Assembly: GCF_014839805.1 (NCBI RefSeq)
Contig: NC_051132.1
Span: forward strand, 3,286,001-3,350,000
Length of the DNA stretch: 64,000 nt
Reading direction: 5' to 3'
DNA from: Manduca sexta
Lineage: Eukaryota > Arthropoda > Insecta > Lepidoptera > Sphingidae
Positions 12,201 through 19,357 of the stretch are shown here, piece by piece. Position 1 is the first letter of the stretch. The number at the start of each line of letters is the position of its first letter. The position numbers were made by a program, and so were the translations under genes. A model generated the notes under the pieces. The model made no database searches. It was given only the letters and a program-made list of their open reading frames with translations, and was not told the origin of the DNA.

Positions 12201-13638
12201 AATACCATTCCACGCACATTTCTCGAAGATAACATGACACGGCCGCGTTACGCGTTTACACTATCATACAGAATAAGGGCCCTTTTTTGTCAAAATTTCT
12301 GCAAGACGTTTAACAAAAAATAAAAATAACAAGCAAAAATATTTTTAACAATGAAATAATTTCATAAATAACTTCGATAATCGGTAATAATTGAAATAAT
12401 TTCGTAAATTGTTTTGGATACTCACTAATGGAGCCAAATTACAGTGTTCAAAATGGCTGACATTAGCCAACGAAATATGACTATAATCAGAAGTTCAGAT
12501 TTAATTACAATCTTTAAACATACATAACCGACAATTAATGAATATGTCACGACATTGTTTTTAAAATATCAAAAAAATTAAACGCTATCCCGATAGTTAA
12601 AGACAGAGATAAAATTTAAAATTTAATTCTCATACATACATAACATCACGCATTTTATCCCCGAAGGGGTATGCAGAGGCGCAACTAGGGCACCCACTTT
12701 TCGCCAAGTATGTTCCGTCCCATGATGTGATAAGGGGCGAGCCTATTGCCATATCGGGCACAAATTCCTGACTCCGGGCTGATACTGAGCAGAAAAACCC
12801 AAATATCACTTTGCCCGACCTGGGATTCGAACCCGGGACCTCAGAGCGCTATTGTACCGGACATGCAATACAACTACGCCACCGAGGCAGTCTTTTAATT
12901 ATCAGTAAGAAATAAATTGGAAGTCACCAGCGTAACTTCACTTTTTATTTTGTTTTTCCTTTTCTCATGGAAATATAAGTTACCTATTATGTTTGTTTTA
13001 CCTGATTTGGAATCGATATTAAAAAAACATTACATAAATTTTAAAATATGTGTAACTACTGGCCATAATAAGACTAAACATCTCATTCTCAAGATAGCGA
13101 GCGCAGGTGAATACCTAACAATACTTTGTAATTGAAGGTGACGGATGGTGTTTCTACTGTTTATGAGCAGTCGTATCGCTTACCATCAGGCGAACGACAA
13201 GCTCTTCTAGCCATTCAAAACAATAAAAAAAGATTACCGAGAATGGACGACTATTACATTTAGTTAGCTAAGTATTAATTATTAGTAGAAACTAAAAAAA
13301 CAACAGAACATTACACAAATTTTTTCTACTTTAAATCCTTAAAAACGGCTTCAAAAAATATAAAATCCTCAGTATACTCACATAGCCCCTTTCGGAACAG
13401 TCATATTTAATCCATCCAGAATGACATTGGGGCTCTTCGCTGTCCCATATCTCTTGTGAGCTCGCCTCACGCATACCGCCTGCTGCTTTCTACTCGCCAC
13501 CGTGGACTTCTGTGTCTTCATCATTCTATTTCTCCTGGCTATTAGCTCTTCCTCTATCGTGTTTATTGTTATTGGCCGATCTGTGTCCCTCACATCTTCC
13601 ATGGAGATCGTTGCTCCTTCGTTGTCGTAGGCTGTCAT
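179..13638 (-). CDS. ABCH-type ABC half transporter, N-terminal nucleotide-binding domain (5 exons, partial)
   Basis: The gene is a join of 13638-13382, 10689-10530, 4232-4096, 1815-1690 and 272-179, giving 258 residues and continuing past the window start. The product should be an ATP-driven membrane half transporter that works as a dimer. In order: a polar N-terminus of about 70 residues; Walker A GASGCGKT at 91-98; Q-loop in GYMPQE near 139; signature LSGGQQRR starting at 190; Walker B LLILDE at 210-215; D-loop VGVDP at 218-222; H-loop TTHY with His248. The LSGGQQ signature and the [13 protein letters not shown] context fit the arthropod ABCH group (Drosophila snu, CG33970 and CG11147 relatives) better than classical ABCG proteins, which usually carry VSGGE. 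Some ABCH members act in lipid transport to the cuticle barrier; the substrate here is unknown. Domain order (NBD first) is that of ABCG/ABCH. The membrane half (about 6 helices) is off-window. All introns are GT-AG. Which ABCH paralogue this is cannot be settled here. Confidence 0.93.
341..634 (+). mobile_element. Hel-1, Helitron-like non-autonomous element, copy 1
   Basis: Nearly identical, in the same orientation, to 61914-62215. It ends in a short hairpin (ACCCG...CGGGT) followed by CGCTAG and then T, like the CTRR 3' end of Helitrons. It contains a second, degenerate copy of its own 3' terminus at about 519-550. No coding capacity. Confidence 0.7.
635..1396. other. AT-rich intron sequence, no feature seen
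   Basis: Apart from a short phrase at 906-930 (GTACAGTCAGCCACAAAAG) that recurs at about 9070-9090, I see nothing here. Confidence 0.5.
1397..1435. repeat. 17-bp tandem repeat, about 2.3 units
   Basis: The unit GCGACGTCGATAGGGAT is repeated in tandem within the transporter intron. Confidence 0.75.
1519..1680 (-). repeat. Fused fragments of Rep-C and SINE-A
   Basis: 1519-1625 is the CACCTGATGGTAAG to CAGTCAACATAATTATG part of Rep-C in reverse. At 1626 it changes directly into an internal SINE-A fragment (CCTATGATGTGATAGGGGCG... to 1680). The fusion lies only 10 bases from the donor of the signature exon at 1689. Confidence 0.7.
1690..1815 (-). CDS. ABCH-type transporter, signature and Walker B exon
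   Basis: 126 nt between acceptor TTTCCAG and donor GTAAAC. It encodes residues 186-226: [19 protein letters not shown], then [17 protein letters not shown]. It holds the ABC signature, Walker B with Asp214, catalytic Glu215 and the D-loop Asp221. Both ends are split after the second codon base; the 3' split codon AG+C gives Ser227. No stop or substitution breaks any catalytic motif, so the ATPase looks functional as far as it can be read. Confidence 0.94.
1870..2190 (-). mobile_element. MITE-E copy with rearranged end
   Basis: Carries the MITE-E ends (AAACCGCGATAAAATCCG, TAACATTCGCGTAAA) and the core with a C-run followed by GTGACCATGAAGGCTGCAAAG. Left part rearranged into a perfect 19-bp inverted repeat (1897-1915 / 1926-1944). 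Confidence 0.75.
2463..2718 (-). mobile_element. SINE-A (tRNA-derived), full length with 13-bp duplication
   Basis: Minus-strand head reads CTGCCTTGGTGGCGTAGTTG (A-box-like), then GGGTTCGAATCC (B box), the CCCGATATGGCGATAGG core and the 3' end ATGCGTGATG. It is flanked by TATTTTTTTGACA at 2450-2462 and 2719-2731, a perfect target-site duplication. It is an RNA polymerase III-type SINE, not a tRNA gene. Confidence 0.88.
2732..3597. other. AT-rich intron, no recognised feature
   Basis: No exon-like segment with splice sites and no member of the repeat families named here. Confidence 0.5.
3598..3678. mobile_element. 81-bp MITE with TA duplication
   Basis: Inverted ends CTGCCCCGTTTCAAAGACAA and CTGCCTCTTTTCAAAGACAA, each bordered by TA. 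Size and TA target suggest a Tc1/mariner-type MITE. Confidence 0.75.
4096..4232 (-). CDS. ABCH-type transporter, helical-subdomain exon
   Basis: 137 nt between acceptor TTATTCCAG and donor GTGAGG. It encodes residues 140-184 plus two bases of Arg185, beginning [14 protein letters not shown] and ending LLQLPNPT. This is the structurally diverse helical region between Q-loop and signature; the [12 protein letters not shown] pattern is typical of ABCH proteins. It starts in phase 0, continuous with the GYMPQ of the previous exon, and ends in phase 2. The join with the next exon reads [14 protein letters not shown] without a break, which supports both junctions. Confidence 0.92.
4643..4962 (+). 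mobile_element. Hel-2-like element with internal duplication
   Basis: Starts TTATAAAACAAAGTCCCTGG and ends GTCGCGAGCAAAAGCTA. A stretch starting GTCTGTCTGAACGCGTTAAA occurs twice (about 4666 and 4785), so the body is partly duplicated. Confidence 0.65.
5123..5306 (+). mobile_element. SINE-A with TG tail
   Basis: Head GACTGCCTCGGTGGCGTAG, B box GAGTTCGAATCCC, then the core; it ends in a (TG)n tract at 5280-5306, shorter than full copies. Confidence 0.85.
5404..5935 (-). mobile_element. Hel-2 copy interrupted by SINE-B
   Basis: On the minus strand it ends CCGCGAGCAAAAGCTAG (CTAG at 5404-5407). The other end, TTCAGCTTTATATATTAG, is split by the SINE at 5593-5914 and resumes at 5915. Confidence 0.78.
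5593..5914 (-). mobile_element. SINE-B, full length, 14-bp duplication
   Basis: Minus-strand head GCGGCGATAGCCTAGTTGG (A box) and AGGTTCAAATCC (B box), then CACACCTCTGACTTTTCTAA and ATCGTGAGGAAACCTGCA, the CCAATCCGCACTAGGCCAGC core and an ATT-type tail. The duplication TTCAGCTTTATATA is perfect at 5579-5592 and 5915-5928, inside a Hel-2 element. Confidence 0.92.
6325..7075. repeat. Older repeat J, split by LINE-I
   Basis: 6325-6495 and 6958-7075 align in order with the continuous copy at 46805-47090 (for example TTTGAAATGTCCGTATGACA and GGTAGATTGAGTAACCATCA). The LINE-I 3' end lies between them. Confidence 0.8.
6497..6957 (-). mobile_element. LINE-I 3' end with A-rich tail
   Basis: On the minus strand it reads from AGCTTATATAACTATTGTGA through CTCGCCGGTGAGGATCGCGA to GTGATAAATAAAGTATTTTA, then an AAAT-rich tail. 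The AATAAA signal and tail mark a 3'-anchored, 5'-truncated retroposed copy. Relatives lie at 26935-27190 and 44345-44870. The LINE clade is unknown because no ORF is present. Confidence 0.72.
7357..7640 (+). mobile_element. MITE-E ends flanking a Rep-C copy
   Basis: 7357-7425 carries TGTTTACGCGAATGTTAGAC and 7573-7640 carries AAAACCGCGATAAATCCG, the two ends of MITE-E. Rep-C (7426-7560, TAGGATATATTTTATA...) sits between them in place of the normal core. Confidence 0.6.
7641..8112. other. Intron sequence, no recognised feature
   Basis: No repeat family member or exon-like block recognised. Confidence 0.45.
8113..8590 (+). mobile_element. MITE-F copy split by SINE-B
   Basis: The left inverted end survives as CAGAGTCGATTAACATTA at 8113-8130. 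The element resumes at 8469 with ATTAACATTACGTTAATAAA and matches the interior of 9506-9914 up to about 8590. The right half is missing, replaced by Rep-C. Confidence 0.72.
8131..8468 (+). mobile_element. SINE-B with 10-bp duplication
   Basis: Full-length SINE-B: GTGATAGCCTAGTTGG head, AGGTTCAAATCCCAAGG box B, (ATT)n tail. ATTAACATTA occurs on both sides (8121-8130 and 8469-8478). Confidence 0.85.
8598..8846 (+). repeat. Rep-C, near full length
   Basis: Begins TAGGATATATTTTATATCC, includes CCTGTGTATATCC-like ATATATCCGGTTCCAACAGG and TCATCTCTCGTCAGTCGACA, and ends CTTACCATCAGGTGCAGTAG. Rep-C lacks tRNA-like promoter boxes and clear TIRs; its class is unknown. Confidence 0.75.
9097..9385 (-). 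mobile_element. SINE-B, diverged
   Basis: AATAATATCAGCCCTGTATT at the 3' tail side and AGACTATCGCCAC at the head side, with small deletions. Confidence 0.8.
9506..9914 (+). mobile_element. MITE-F, complete (409 bp)
   Basis: Inverted ends CAGGGTCATTTTGAC...; about 45 bp of each end match as inverted repeats with mismatches, bordered by TA. A second complete copy lies inverted at 57647-58032. Internal sequence is non-coding. Confidence 0.88.
9915..10520. other. Intron sequence, no recognised feature
   Basis: Nothing recognised up to the donor of the Walker A exon. Confidence 0.45.
10530..10689 (-). CDS. ABCH-type transporter, Walker A exon
   Basis: 160 nt between acceptor CTTTTCAG and donor GTTTGT. 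It encodes [16 protein letters not shown] and continues to GYMPQ (residues 87-139). It holds the complete P-loop with catalytic Lys97 and Thr98, and the Gln of the Q-loop as its last codon. A glycine/proline-rich turn ([10 protein letters not shown], about 124-133) precedes the Q-loop; a similar G-rich loop is typical of ABCH proteins. The exon ends in phase 0. It is GC-richer than the surrounding intron DNA. The following intron is 6.3 kb and full of SINE and Helitron-like insertions. Confidence 0.93.
10914..11065 (+). mobile_element. SINE-A, diverged and shortened
   Basis: GACTGTCTCGGTGGCGTAG head and GGGTCGAATCCCGGGTCGA box B are clear; the 3' half is degraded. Confidence 0.75.
11606..11792 (+). 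mobile_element. Helitron-like fragment
   Basis: ACTGAACCGATTTTGAAAAT... and a terminal GGGCGGAGCCACGGACAAAAGCTTG, a decayed relative of the Hel-2 end. Confidence 0.5.
11842..12035 (-). mobile_element. Hel-2 copy
   Basis: CTAG at 11842-11845 beside GGCGGCCCCGCCCGC; then GGAATAAAAAGTAGTATAGC and AACAAACTCTTCAGCTATAT as in other Hel-2 copies. Confidence 0.7.
12105..12281 (+). mobile_element. MITE-G copy 1 (177 bp)
   Basis: Inverted ends (GGGCCTTTTTCT / GGCCCTTATTCT) with a CTT duplication at 12102-12104 and 12282-12284. Same length as the copies at 21268 and 31643. Confidence 0.9.
12645..12893 (-). mobile_element. SINE-A, full length
   Basis: CATCACGCATTTTATCCCCG at the 3' side, GGGATTCGAACCCGGGACC (box B, reverse) and GCCACCGAGGCAGTC head; preceded by a short CATA-rich tail. 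Confidence 0.88.
13060..13235 (-). repeat. Rep-D, 3' part
   Basis: GGATGGTGTTTCTACTGTTT, then TCGCTTACCATCAGGCGAAC and a final AACAATAAAAAAA. Same orientation as 28203-28510. It ends about 145 bases from the first coding exon's donor. Confidence 0.72.
13382..13638 (-). CDS. ABCH-type transporter, first coding exon
   Basis: 257 nt encoding residues 1-85 plus two bases of codon 86. It starts at the ATG at 13638-13636, five bases after a good splice acceptor, and no better in-frame ATG precedes it in the exon. The N-terminus is hydrophilic, with an acidic first third and a basic [10 protein letters not shown] stretch at 36-45, then the first beta strands of the ATPase ([11 protein letters not shown], then [13 protein letters not shown]). 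There is no signal peptide, as expected for an NBD-first half transporter. It ends ...GCT AT followed by donor GTGAGT (phase 2), and joins an A in the next exon to give Ile86. The next intron is 2.7 kb. Confidence 0.9.
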
Positions 13639-13670
13639 CTTTCCTGTAAAAGAGAAGGTGGTGAATATTT
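13639..13670 (-). other. Splice acceptor of a 5' UTR intron
   Basis: On the minus strand a pyrimidine-rich run (CACCACCTTCTCTTTTACAG) ends at 13644. It is followed by five exon bases (GAAAG) and the start ATG. This indicates at least one upstream exon that is mostly or wholly non-coding. Its position cannot be fixed from sequence alone. Confidence 0.65.
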
Positions 13671-14264
13671 GCAGATTTTCTTTATTTTGCTTTTGAATAT
13701 TGAAATGAGTACCGTGGCTTTCAAGATCTGGCAGATGTGTTATTTAAATAAAATTGTGCCTTAAGTATTTTCTTTATAATTTTTTTTTTGTATTTGGCAA
13801 TCCCTGAATAATGAGTTGGAAAGAAGGAATGTTGATTATTATTAAATTAAAGAAAATTTTATAACCCATTTATGGAATCTAACCAAACGTCGCAGATGAT
13901 AGCTGCTCAAATATGAATGTATTTTTCAAGATTTTAAAACTAGTATTTTGTAACATTCAAGTACAATAAAAGATATAATAATTAAGTTCTTAATTCTAAT
14001 TTATATAAAAACAAGAATGTAATCTACAATATTATTTTTCATAATAATAAGGTGCAGTCAACCGAATAATTAGGGTACAGTCCTAAATCATATTAGACCA
14101 GCGTGAACATCTTTGGATCCGCGCCAATAGGTATTCAACGTTTTTAATACCTACATAATTTATGCCCTTGAGCATTGTACGTAGCCGCAGAATTTAAGAA
14201 AACAGTTATTTATGAAATTATCTTACTAATAATAAGTGCTAATACATCTATACTTATTATAAAA
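13671..14264. other. AT-rich sequence upstream of start exon
   Basis: No repeat or exon recognised; probably 5' UTR intron. Confidence 0.45.
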
Positions 14265-14655
14265 CAAAATCTCCAACATAATGATTTCTTATGTTTACGC
14301 GAATGTTAGACATTGAAATAAAAACTAAAAACTATTTAAACGGATTTTATCGCGGTTTTTTATATTATTATTTTCTCCCGACGTTTCGAAGACTTTGCAG
14401 CCTTCATGGTCACGGGGGGGGGTCCCCGGGGTAAATAGTTTTTAGTTTTTATTTCAAAATCTCCAACAGCTGACTGTCTATATATTATCGATTTTCTCAA
14501 AATCTACTCAACGGATTTTTTATGAAATTTGGTATGGAGATAGTTTAAGACCCTGGGAAGGTTATAGGCTTTTTTCTATCCCGGGAAAATAATTAACGGG
14601 ATTTTTATCCCGGACAACTCCTTCAGGCAGGCAAAGCCGCGAGCACAAGCTAGTT
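14250..14655 (+). mobile_element. Hel-2-like element split by a short MITE-E
   Basis: TTATTATAAAACAAAATCTC start; after the insert, CTCAACGGATTTTTTATGAA and the end GGCAAAGCCGCGAGCACAAG then CTAG at 14650. Confidence 0.7.
14279..14454 (+). mobile_element. MITE-E, shortened, with 14-bp duplication
   Basis: The insert lies between perfect copies of CAAAATCTCCAACA (14265-14278 and 14455-14468). It has MITE-E ends and core but stops at the G-run. An inverted pair TGAAATAAAAACTAAAAACT and its complement lies near 14316 and 14454. Confidence 0.8.
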
Positions 14656-15499
14656 ACTAATATGTATTTATGATTTATGTGACTGCATCTATTGTCTGGA
14701 TATCATACCCTATTAATATTATAAATACCAAAGTTTGGTTCATTTTCGCCATGTTTGATAGAAAGCAGAGATTATTGAACGGATTTGGATATAATTGGTA
14801 CACAGATAGGCCATGTTCTAGTTTGATATTTAGGCTTGTTTTTGTCCATTCATAAACGTCACGCGAATTTCATGATTTTGAACCCATCTTCCCGTTCTTG
14901 TCACACGTGGTTACATTTGGTGTCTCCCTTTTAGTATGACGTCTCTTGTTTTACACCTTTAGAAGTGCCTTATATGTATAGCCAAAGATATATTTTTTAG
15001 CTTTTTGTTTAATGTGTTTTAATACTGAGGTTTGACATGTGACGTCACGAAATCTATCACTCCCACCCTCTTGTCACATAATGTTACACTTCGTTGACAC
15101 TCCTGGGTTACCGTATGTAATTTATGTATGGCCGTTTTTTAGTTCGGAAAAGTACATATTGTAACGTTTTTTCAAGGGTCATTCATGCAGAACTGGATAC
15201 AACACGCAGTATACAATAAACAAACAACCAAAGACTTCAACCTATTAATATTTTGATTATCGGCCAACGTGACAGTGTTCCAATCAATTAAATTCATTCA
15301 TCAATTATCCAAATCCGAATTAATGATCTAATAACCATTCAATCATTGCAAATGATACATTCATACATTCATCTGTATTCTACTGTTTCGTGGAATTCCG
15401 TGTTCAATTTTGTTTTAATGTAATCCTACGGCTAAATAGTTTGATGTTTTTTTATAATTTTAGTTACTTAGGCGTAGCGCAGACGCTGTCTTATTGTTG
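14656..15499. other. No gene; mostly unrecognised
   Basis: A decayed Helitron-like stretch may lie at 14745-14860 (GAACGGATTTGGATATAATT). The rest is unrecognised. Confidence 0.35.
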
Positions 15500-15632
15500 C
15501 CTAGAAACACACACACACGTCATCACATTTTTATCCCTGAAGGGGTTTACAGAAGCGCAACCAGAGCACCCAATTTTCGCCAAGTGTGTTCCATGATGTG
15601 ATAGGGGCCGAGCCTATCGCCATATCAGTTTG
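15500..15632 (-). mobile_element. SINE-A, truncated
   Basis: ACACACACACGTCATCACATTTTTATCCCTGAAGGGG to GCCTATCGCCATATC; the tRNA-like head is missing. Confidence 0.78.
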
Positions 15633-16184
15633 TTTGCGTTTGAAACGAATAGTGTAAAAATTTACTGTAAACTAACAGCTTTTAGAATCCATAGTAGTGT
15701 TTAATACAAACACCGTCTGCGCAGAACCTAAGCCGTAAATGTGCTAGGAGCTCATTCCATTCAAAATACTTCGACCATGACTAACCGCGAGCCGGTATCC
15801 CATAAATTTGTTGTGATTAATATTAATTTTATTAATTTATTTAAGTTTAATTTCCGCTCCACTTAGCATTTAACTGGCAACTTTACCTTTAACCCGGCGA
15901 GCGTGTGGCGGGGTATGTCATACCCCCCATGTTAATTACTGGCGTATATTTTTTGTACCTGACTTTCAAACTTATAGTCTCTTTGAGTAGCTGGAGTTAC
16001 AGGGTTGCGGAAGGTAATAGTGGCGTGATCACAGTGTCGCGGCAACCTGCATTCGAGTTACACGCTTGCAAACTGAGTTCGGGTACGTGATACCCCGCCT
16101 CATAGCTGGTGTGACAAAAACTAAAATTGCTTTTTCTGCTATTTTAACTTATTTTCTTTGTTTAATTGTAGATTTTAATAGAAA

Positions 16185-16247
16185 ATGGATGTTGAAAATA
16201 GAAAAAAACAACTCCGGTCCATGATAGAAGATGTACTTACTAGAACA
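16185..16247 (+). pseudogene. Transposase N-terminal remnant (possible)
   Basis: Reads MDVENRKKQLRSMIEDVLTR in one frame, preceded by an acceptor-like TTTGTTTAATTGTAG. It is cut by the repeat starting at 16248. The assignment to a piggyBac transposase rests mainly on position inside the element. Confidence 0.35.
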
Positions 16248-16500
16248 GGGTTTCGCAAACTTTTATTTAGTGCGGACCGCTAATGCCACCTTATGCGACC
16301 TTTTTTGCGACCAAAGTCGTAATGTTTGGGCTGATGTTGTTCAGTTGGATTCTTAAATTTGTTTTTACTAGCAGTTTACTTCTGTATTTATTTTTTAGAT
16401 ATACAAGAGTGCAAAAGCGTGCACTTTATAGTTTTTCTTTTAACTTTTATTTTACTTGCGGATCCCCTGAGAGGGGCCCACAGGCCCCCAGGGGTCCTAT
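16248..16500 (+). mobile_element. hAT-like fragment nested in the piggyBac-like element
   Basis: Starts CAGGGTTTCGCAAACTTTTA, which resembles hAT termini. It includes GTGCGGACCGC and a GC-rich block (about 16455-16497). The opposite terminus is degraded. Confidence 0.5.
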
Positions 16501-16517
16501 GTTTCGTGAAAATCAGG

Positions 16518-16591
16518 GCAAAGACACTAAATGGACCGATTTCATCCGTAACTTAGGCTTGGCTTTATTTTACGAACACCTGAAGATGTGA
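16518..16591 (+). pseudogene. Transposase C-terminal remnant (possible)
   Basis: Reads GKDTKWTDFIRNLGLALFYE then HLKM and a stop. The FIRNLGLAL..EHL pattern is reminiscent of the region near the C-terminus of piggyBac-type transposases, from memory of the family and unverified. Confidence 0.35.
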
Positions 16592-17199
16592 AATGACAAA
16601 AAATATATATTCCGATTTATATACGTCAGAGAATTTCTTCCCAGATCAACGAATCACTTTCATCGACTCAAAATGTTCCTGGTCATTTTATTAGATGTAG
16701 AGATTACCCCAACAAAAATAATCATAAGACAAAATACTCATGAACAAGCTGAGGAAAGGCTATTAGTGTGGAGCATGCAACGTTTTTTTGCAAAAACTGC
16801 ACAGATTTTATCTCCAGTTCCTAAGATATTCCTAAATTTTTTTGTGATTTTTTTTTAGTTTATAAAGAAAATTATTTCATATTCTATCATACGATTAAGT
16901 TTTTTTTATCATAAAACTGGTTTTACTTTAGTTCCTTTTAGTTTTTAAGAGACTGAAAGTGTTTGTTTGAAATTCAAAGTGACTTATTTCCATCGAGGTA
17001 AAAAAATAAAATTGTTAAAATGGCGCGATTGTTTTATTTCCAATGCGTTATGATGGTATTGTCTTATTATACCAAAAAATAAATAGTATAATACTTCTTC
17101 AGAAACAAGTTTTATAGCCAATTTTTTTAAGGGGTATGTCATACCCTGCCTCATACTCCTTGTTACATTTTTTCACCACACGCTCGCCGGGTTAAAACC

Positions 17200-17569
17200 G
17201 GTTATCCTAAGCTAATGTTAAAATCTATAATAGTTATATTAACTGCAAATACAATAATTTGTGTTCCAATTGGTAACAGAAATTGAGAGGCTTGTTTTTA
17301 GCTTTTATCCATTTATGAAACCAATTAAAGCTATTAGAGTTGTTTTTGGTCCTATTTAGCAATAAAATAAAATAAGAATAAAGTAAGGAATTCAAAGAGA
17401 TTGGGAAATTCTACAGCCTCGTGATCAGGGCGATCTGTTAGTAAATATGCAAGAAGCATACCCTTTGTTTGCAAACACTGGCCATAAATAGTTTTTTTTA
17501 ATTATTATTCGTAACGCTCCGGTGACTGCACTCCATCTGGTGGTAAGTGATCACCAACAGATAGTGTTG
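17200..17569. other. No recognised feature
   Basis: AT-rich. Only a possible degenerate CATCTGGTGGTAAGTGATCA phrase (Rep-C/D-like module) at about 17534. Confidence 0.4.
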
Positions 17570-17675
17570 ACTGCAGGTTTCCTCAAAAAGTTGAGGAAGT
17601 ATGCCCTTCAGATTCGAACCTGCGGACATTCGACTCAGCGGTCCGTTCCAAACCCAACTAAACTATCGCTGCTTT
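17570..17675 (-). mobile_element. SINE-B fragment
   Basis: CTGCAGGTTTCCTC, TTCGAACCTGCGGACATTCG and AACTAAACTATCGCTGC: the head half in reverse, with an internal deletion. Confidence 0.7.
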
Positions 17676-17869
17676 AAAATTGTGTAGTAAAAAAATAATA
17701 ACTTGCAGAAATGTTTATTCAAATTTAGTTCATAAATCATTTGAACTAAATTGCTTGAACAGAAACTGCCTTGATTCAAATATGCTCTAAATTATAATTT
17801 TATGCATCCATCTACGTAATATTCAATTTTCTTTTCTCTGAATTTTTTCGCGATCTACACCTTATTTTA

Positions 17870-17975
17870 ATTTATCATAGGTTACTGAAGGTCGATAACA
17901 CGAATGGAGTTTTGTTTAGCCAAAAAGACAAACATGCTTCAAACACGAGCGAAGCCGCGAGCAACACGTAGTACA
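17870..17975 (+). mobile_element. Hel-2 3' remnant
   Basis: Ends CACGAGCGAAGCCGCGAGCA then ACACGTAG, a decayed CTAG terminus. Confidence 0.45.
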
Positions 17976-17979
17976 TAAT

Positions 17980-18744
17980 ACATACGTACCACATATCATT
18001 ACGGCTATGTTAATGTTAACCACCAAGGTCCATCCCTTTCCATTTACCGCTTGTTGAATATCTAGCCCAAACAGAATGACAGAGCGTAAAACCCAACTTG
18101 CAACACGAATCAGATCCGTTATTACAAACTATAATTCACTAAATGAGTTAATTCGAACCGAATCAATCTATATTAACAATATGTTTCGTTTCCGTAGAAT
18201 AGTTTGTGATATTAAAAAAATAAATTTCATCAAAATTTCTGTGCTGAGAGCGTATTGTCTACAATCTAAAACCACTGCACCGATTTTAAAGAATCACTAA
18301 TCAAGGCTACAATATATGTATTATGAGACATATATATAGGCTCGTTTTTATCAGAGAAACGATGTCTTACTATGTCAAGATGGCGAGCAAAACCTCCATA
18401 TCCAAAACCAATAATCTTTGCCTGAGATAGGTGGATACATACATAGCAAGCCCTGTTCCCATTCAAGGATGGCAGAGGTGTTGTCACGCACGCATTTGAT
18501 GAAATATAGAGCAGGTGTACTATTACGTTCAATATGATAGGGGGCAAATCTGTTAGCAGTTACTAGCAATATAAACACCTAAGTATAAATAATAAAACGT
18601 TAAATTGGCAGTCTTCTAGTCGACCAAAGTCAAATACTTTAAACTAATATCGTCCAATTTTGTATCCCTCGACAATCACTGGAATTATCGTATAACGAGA
18701 GTAATCAGAACTTATCCCCAAGGTAAATATGGTGGTCGCTTTTC
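17980..18744. other. No gene; unrecognised, possibly old repeat
   Basis: A stretch at about 18370-18560 is less AT-rich and open on the minus strand (about 93 codons) but shows no recognisable domain. Confidence 0.35.
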
Positions 18745-18915
18745 AATATAAAATATATTCAGTATCTTCTTACAAAGACTATTGGCATATTACCATAATC
18801 GTTGGTGTCTCATCCTCTCCTGGTAACCAACCTCAGCCGAGGTTCGTTACCCATTAGTGGGTTGCCCTCAGAATGGTGGCTTAATTTTCAATAGCTCCTA
18901 AATCGTTCCCTCAAA
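18745..18915 (+). repeat. Repeat K, copy 1
   Basis: TAATCGTTGGTGTCTCATCC, CAGCCGAGGTTCGTTACCCA and CTTAATTTTCAATAGC recur inverted at 23855-23965. Confidence 0.65.
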
Positions 18916-19021
18916 AGTCTTTCATACATGTTTGTATAATTATTCGGCCCTTGCCAGGCTGACAAAAGTAGGGTCATATTAGAAAAAAAAGGGATATTAT
19001 TACGTTATAAGAATTCAATGA

Positions 19022-19340
19022 TTAAAAAAGCGACGATAGCTTACTTGGTTGTGGAACGGACTGCCGAGACGAATGTCCGCAGGTTATCCCAAGGGCACAC
19101 ACCTCTTAATTTTCTAAAGTTCTGTCTGTATTCTTTCTGAATTATCGCTTGCTTTAACAGTGAAGGAAACATCGTGAGAAAACCTGCATACCTGAGAAGT
19201 TCTCTATAGGAACTTTGAGAGTGTGTGAAGTCTACCAATCCGCACTAGGCCAGCGTGGTGGACTAAAGCCTAACCCCTCTCAGTAGTAGAGGGGGCCCGA
19301 ACTCAGCAATGGGACAGTATATAACACAGGGCTGATATTA
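19022..19340 (+). mobile_element. SINE-B, full length, 17-bp duplication
   Basis: GCGACGATAGCTTACTTGG head to GGGCTGATATTATTA tail, with a perfect TTATAAGAATTCAATGA at 19005-19021 and 19341-19357. Confidence 0.93.
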
Positions 19341-19357
19341 TTATAAGAATTCAATGA

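Larger units (their letters stand above)
15893..17191 (+). mobile_element. piggyBac-like element (1,299 bp), TTAA duplication
   Basis: Perfect 16-bp inverted ends CCCGGCGAGCGTGTGG, bordered by TTAA at 15889-15892 and 17192-17195, the classic piggyBac target. A near-palindromic 16-17-bp motif (GGGGTATGTCATACCCC) occurs at 15910, 16081 (variant) and 17131. It looks non-autonomous: the interior has only decayed coding pieces and a nested hAT-like repeat. Confidence 0.88.

Noticed and set aside
16283..16591. 102-codon open frame as a single gene
   Set aside because: It crosses the hAT-like insert and the transposase remnant, so it is a chance fusion.
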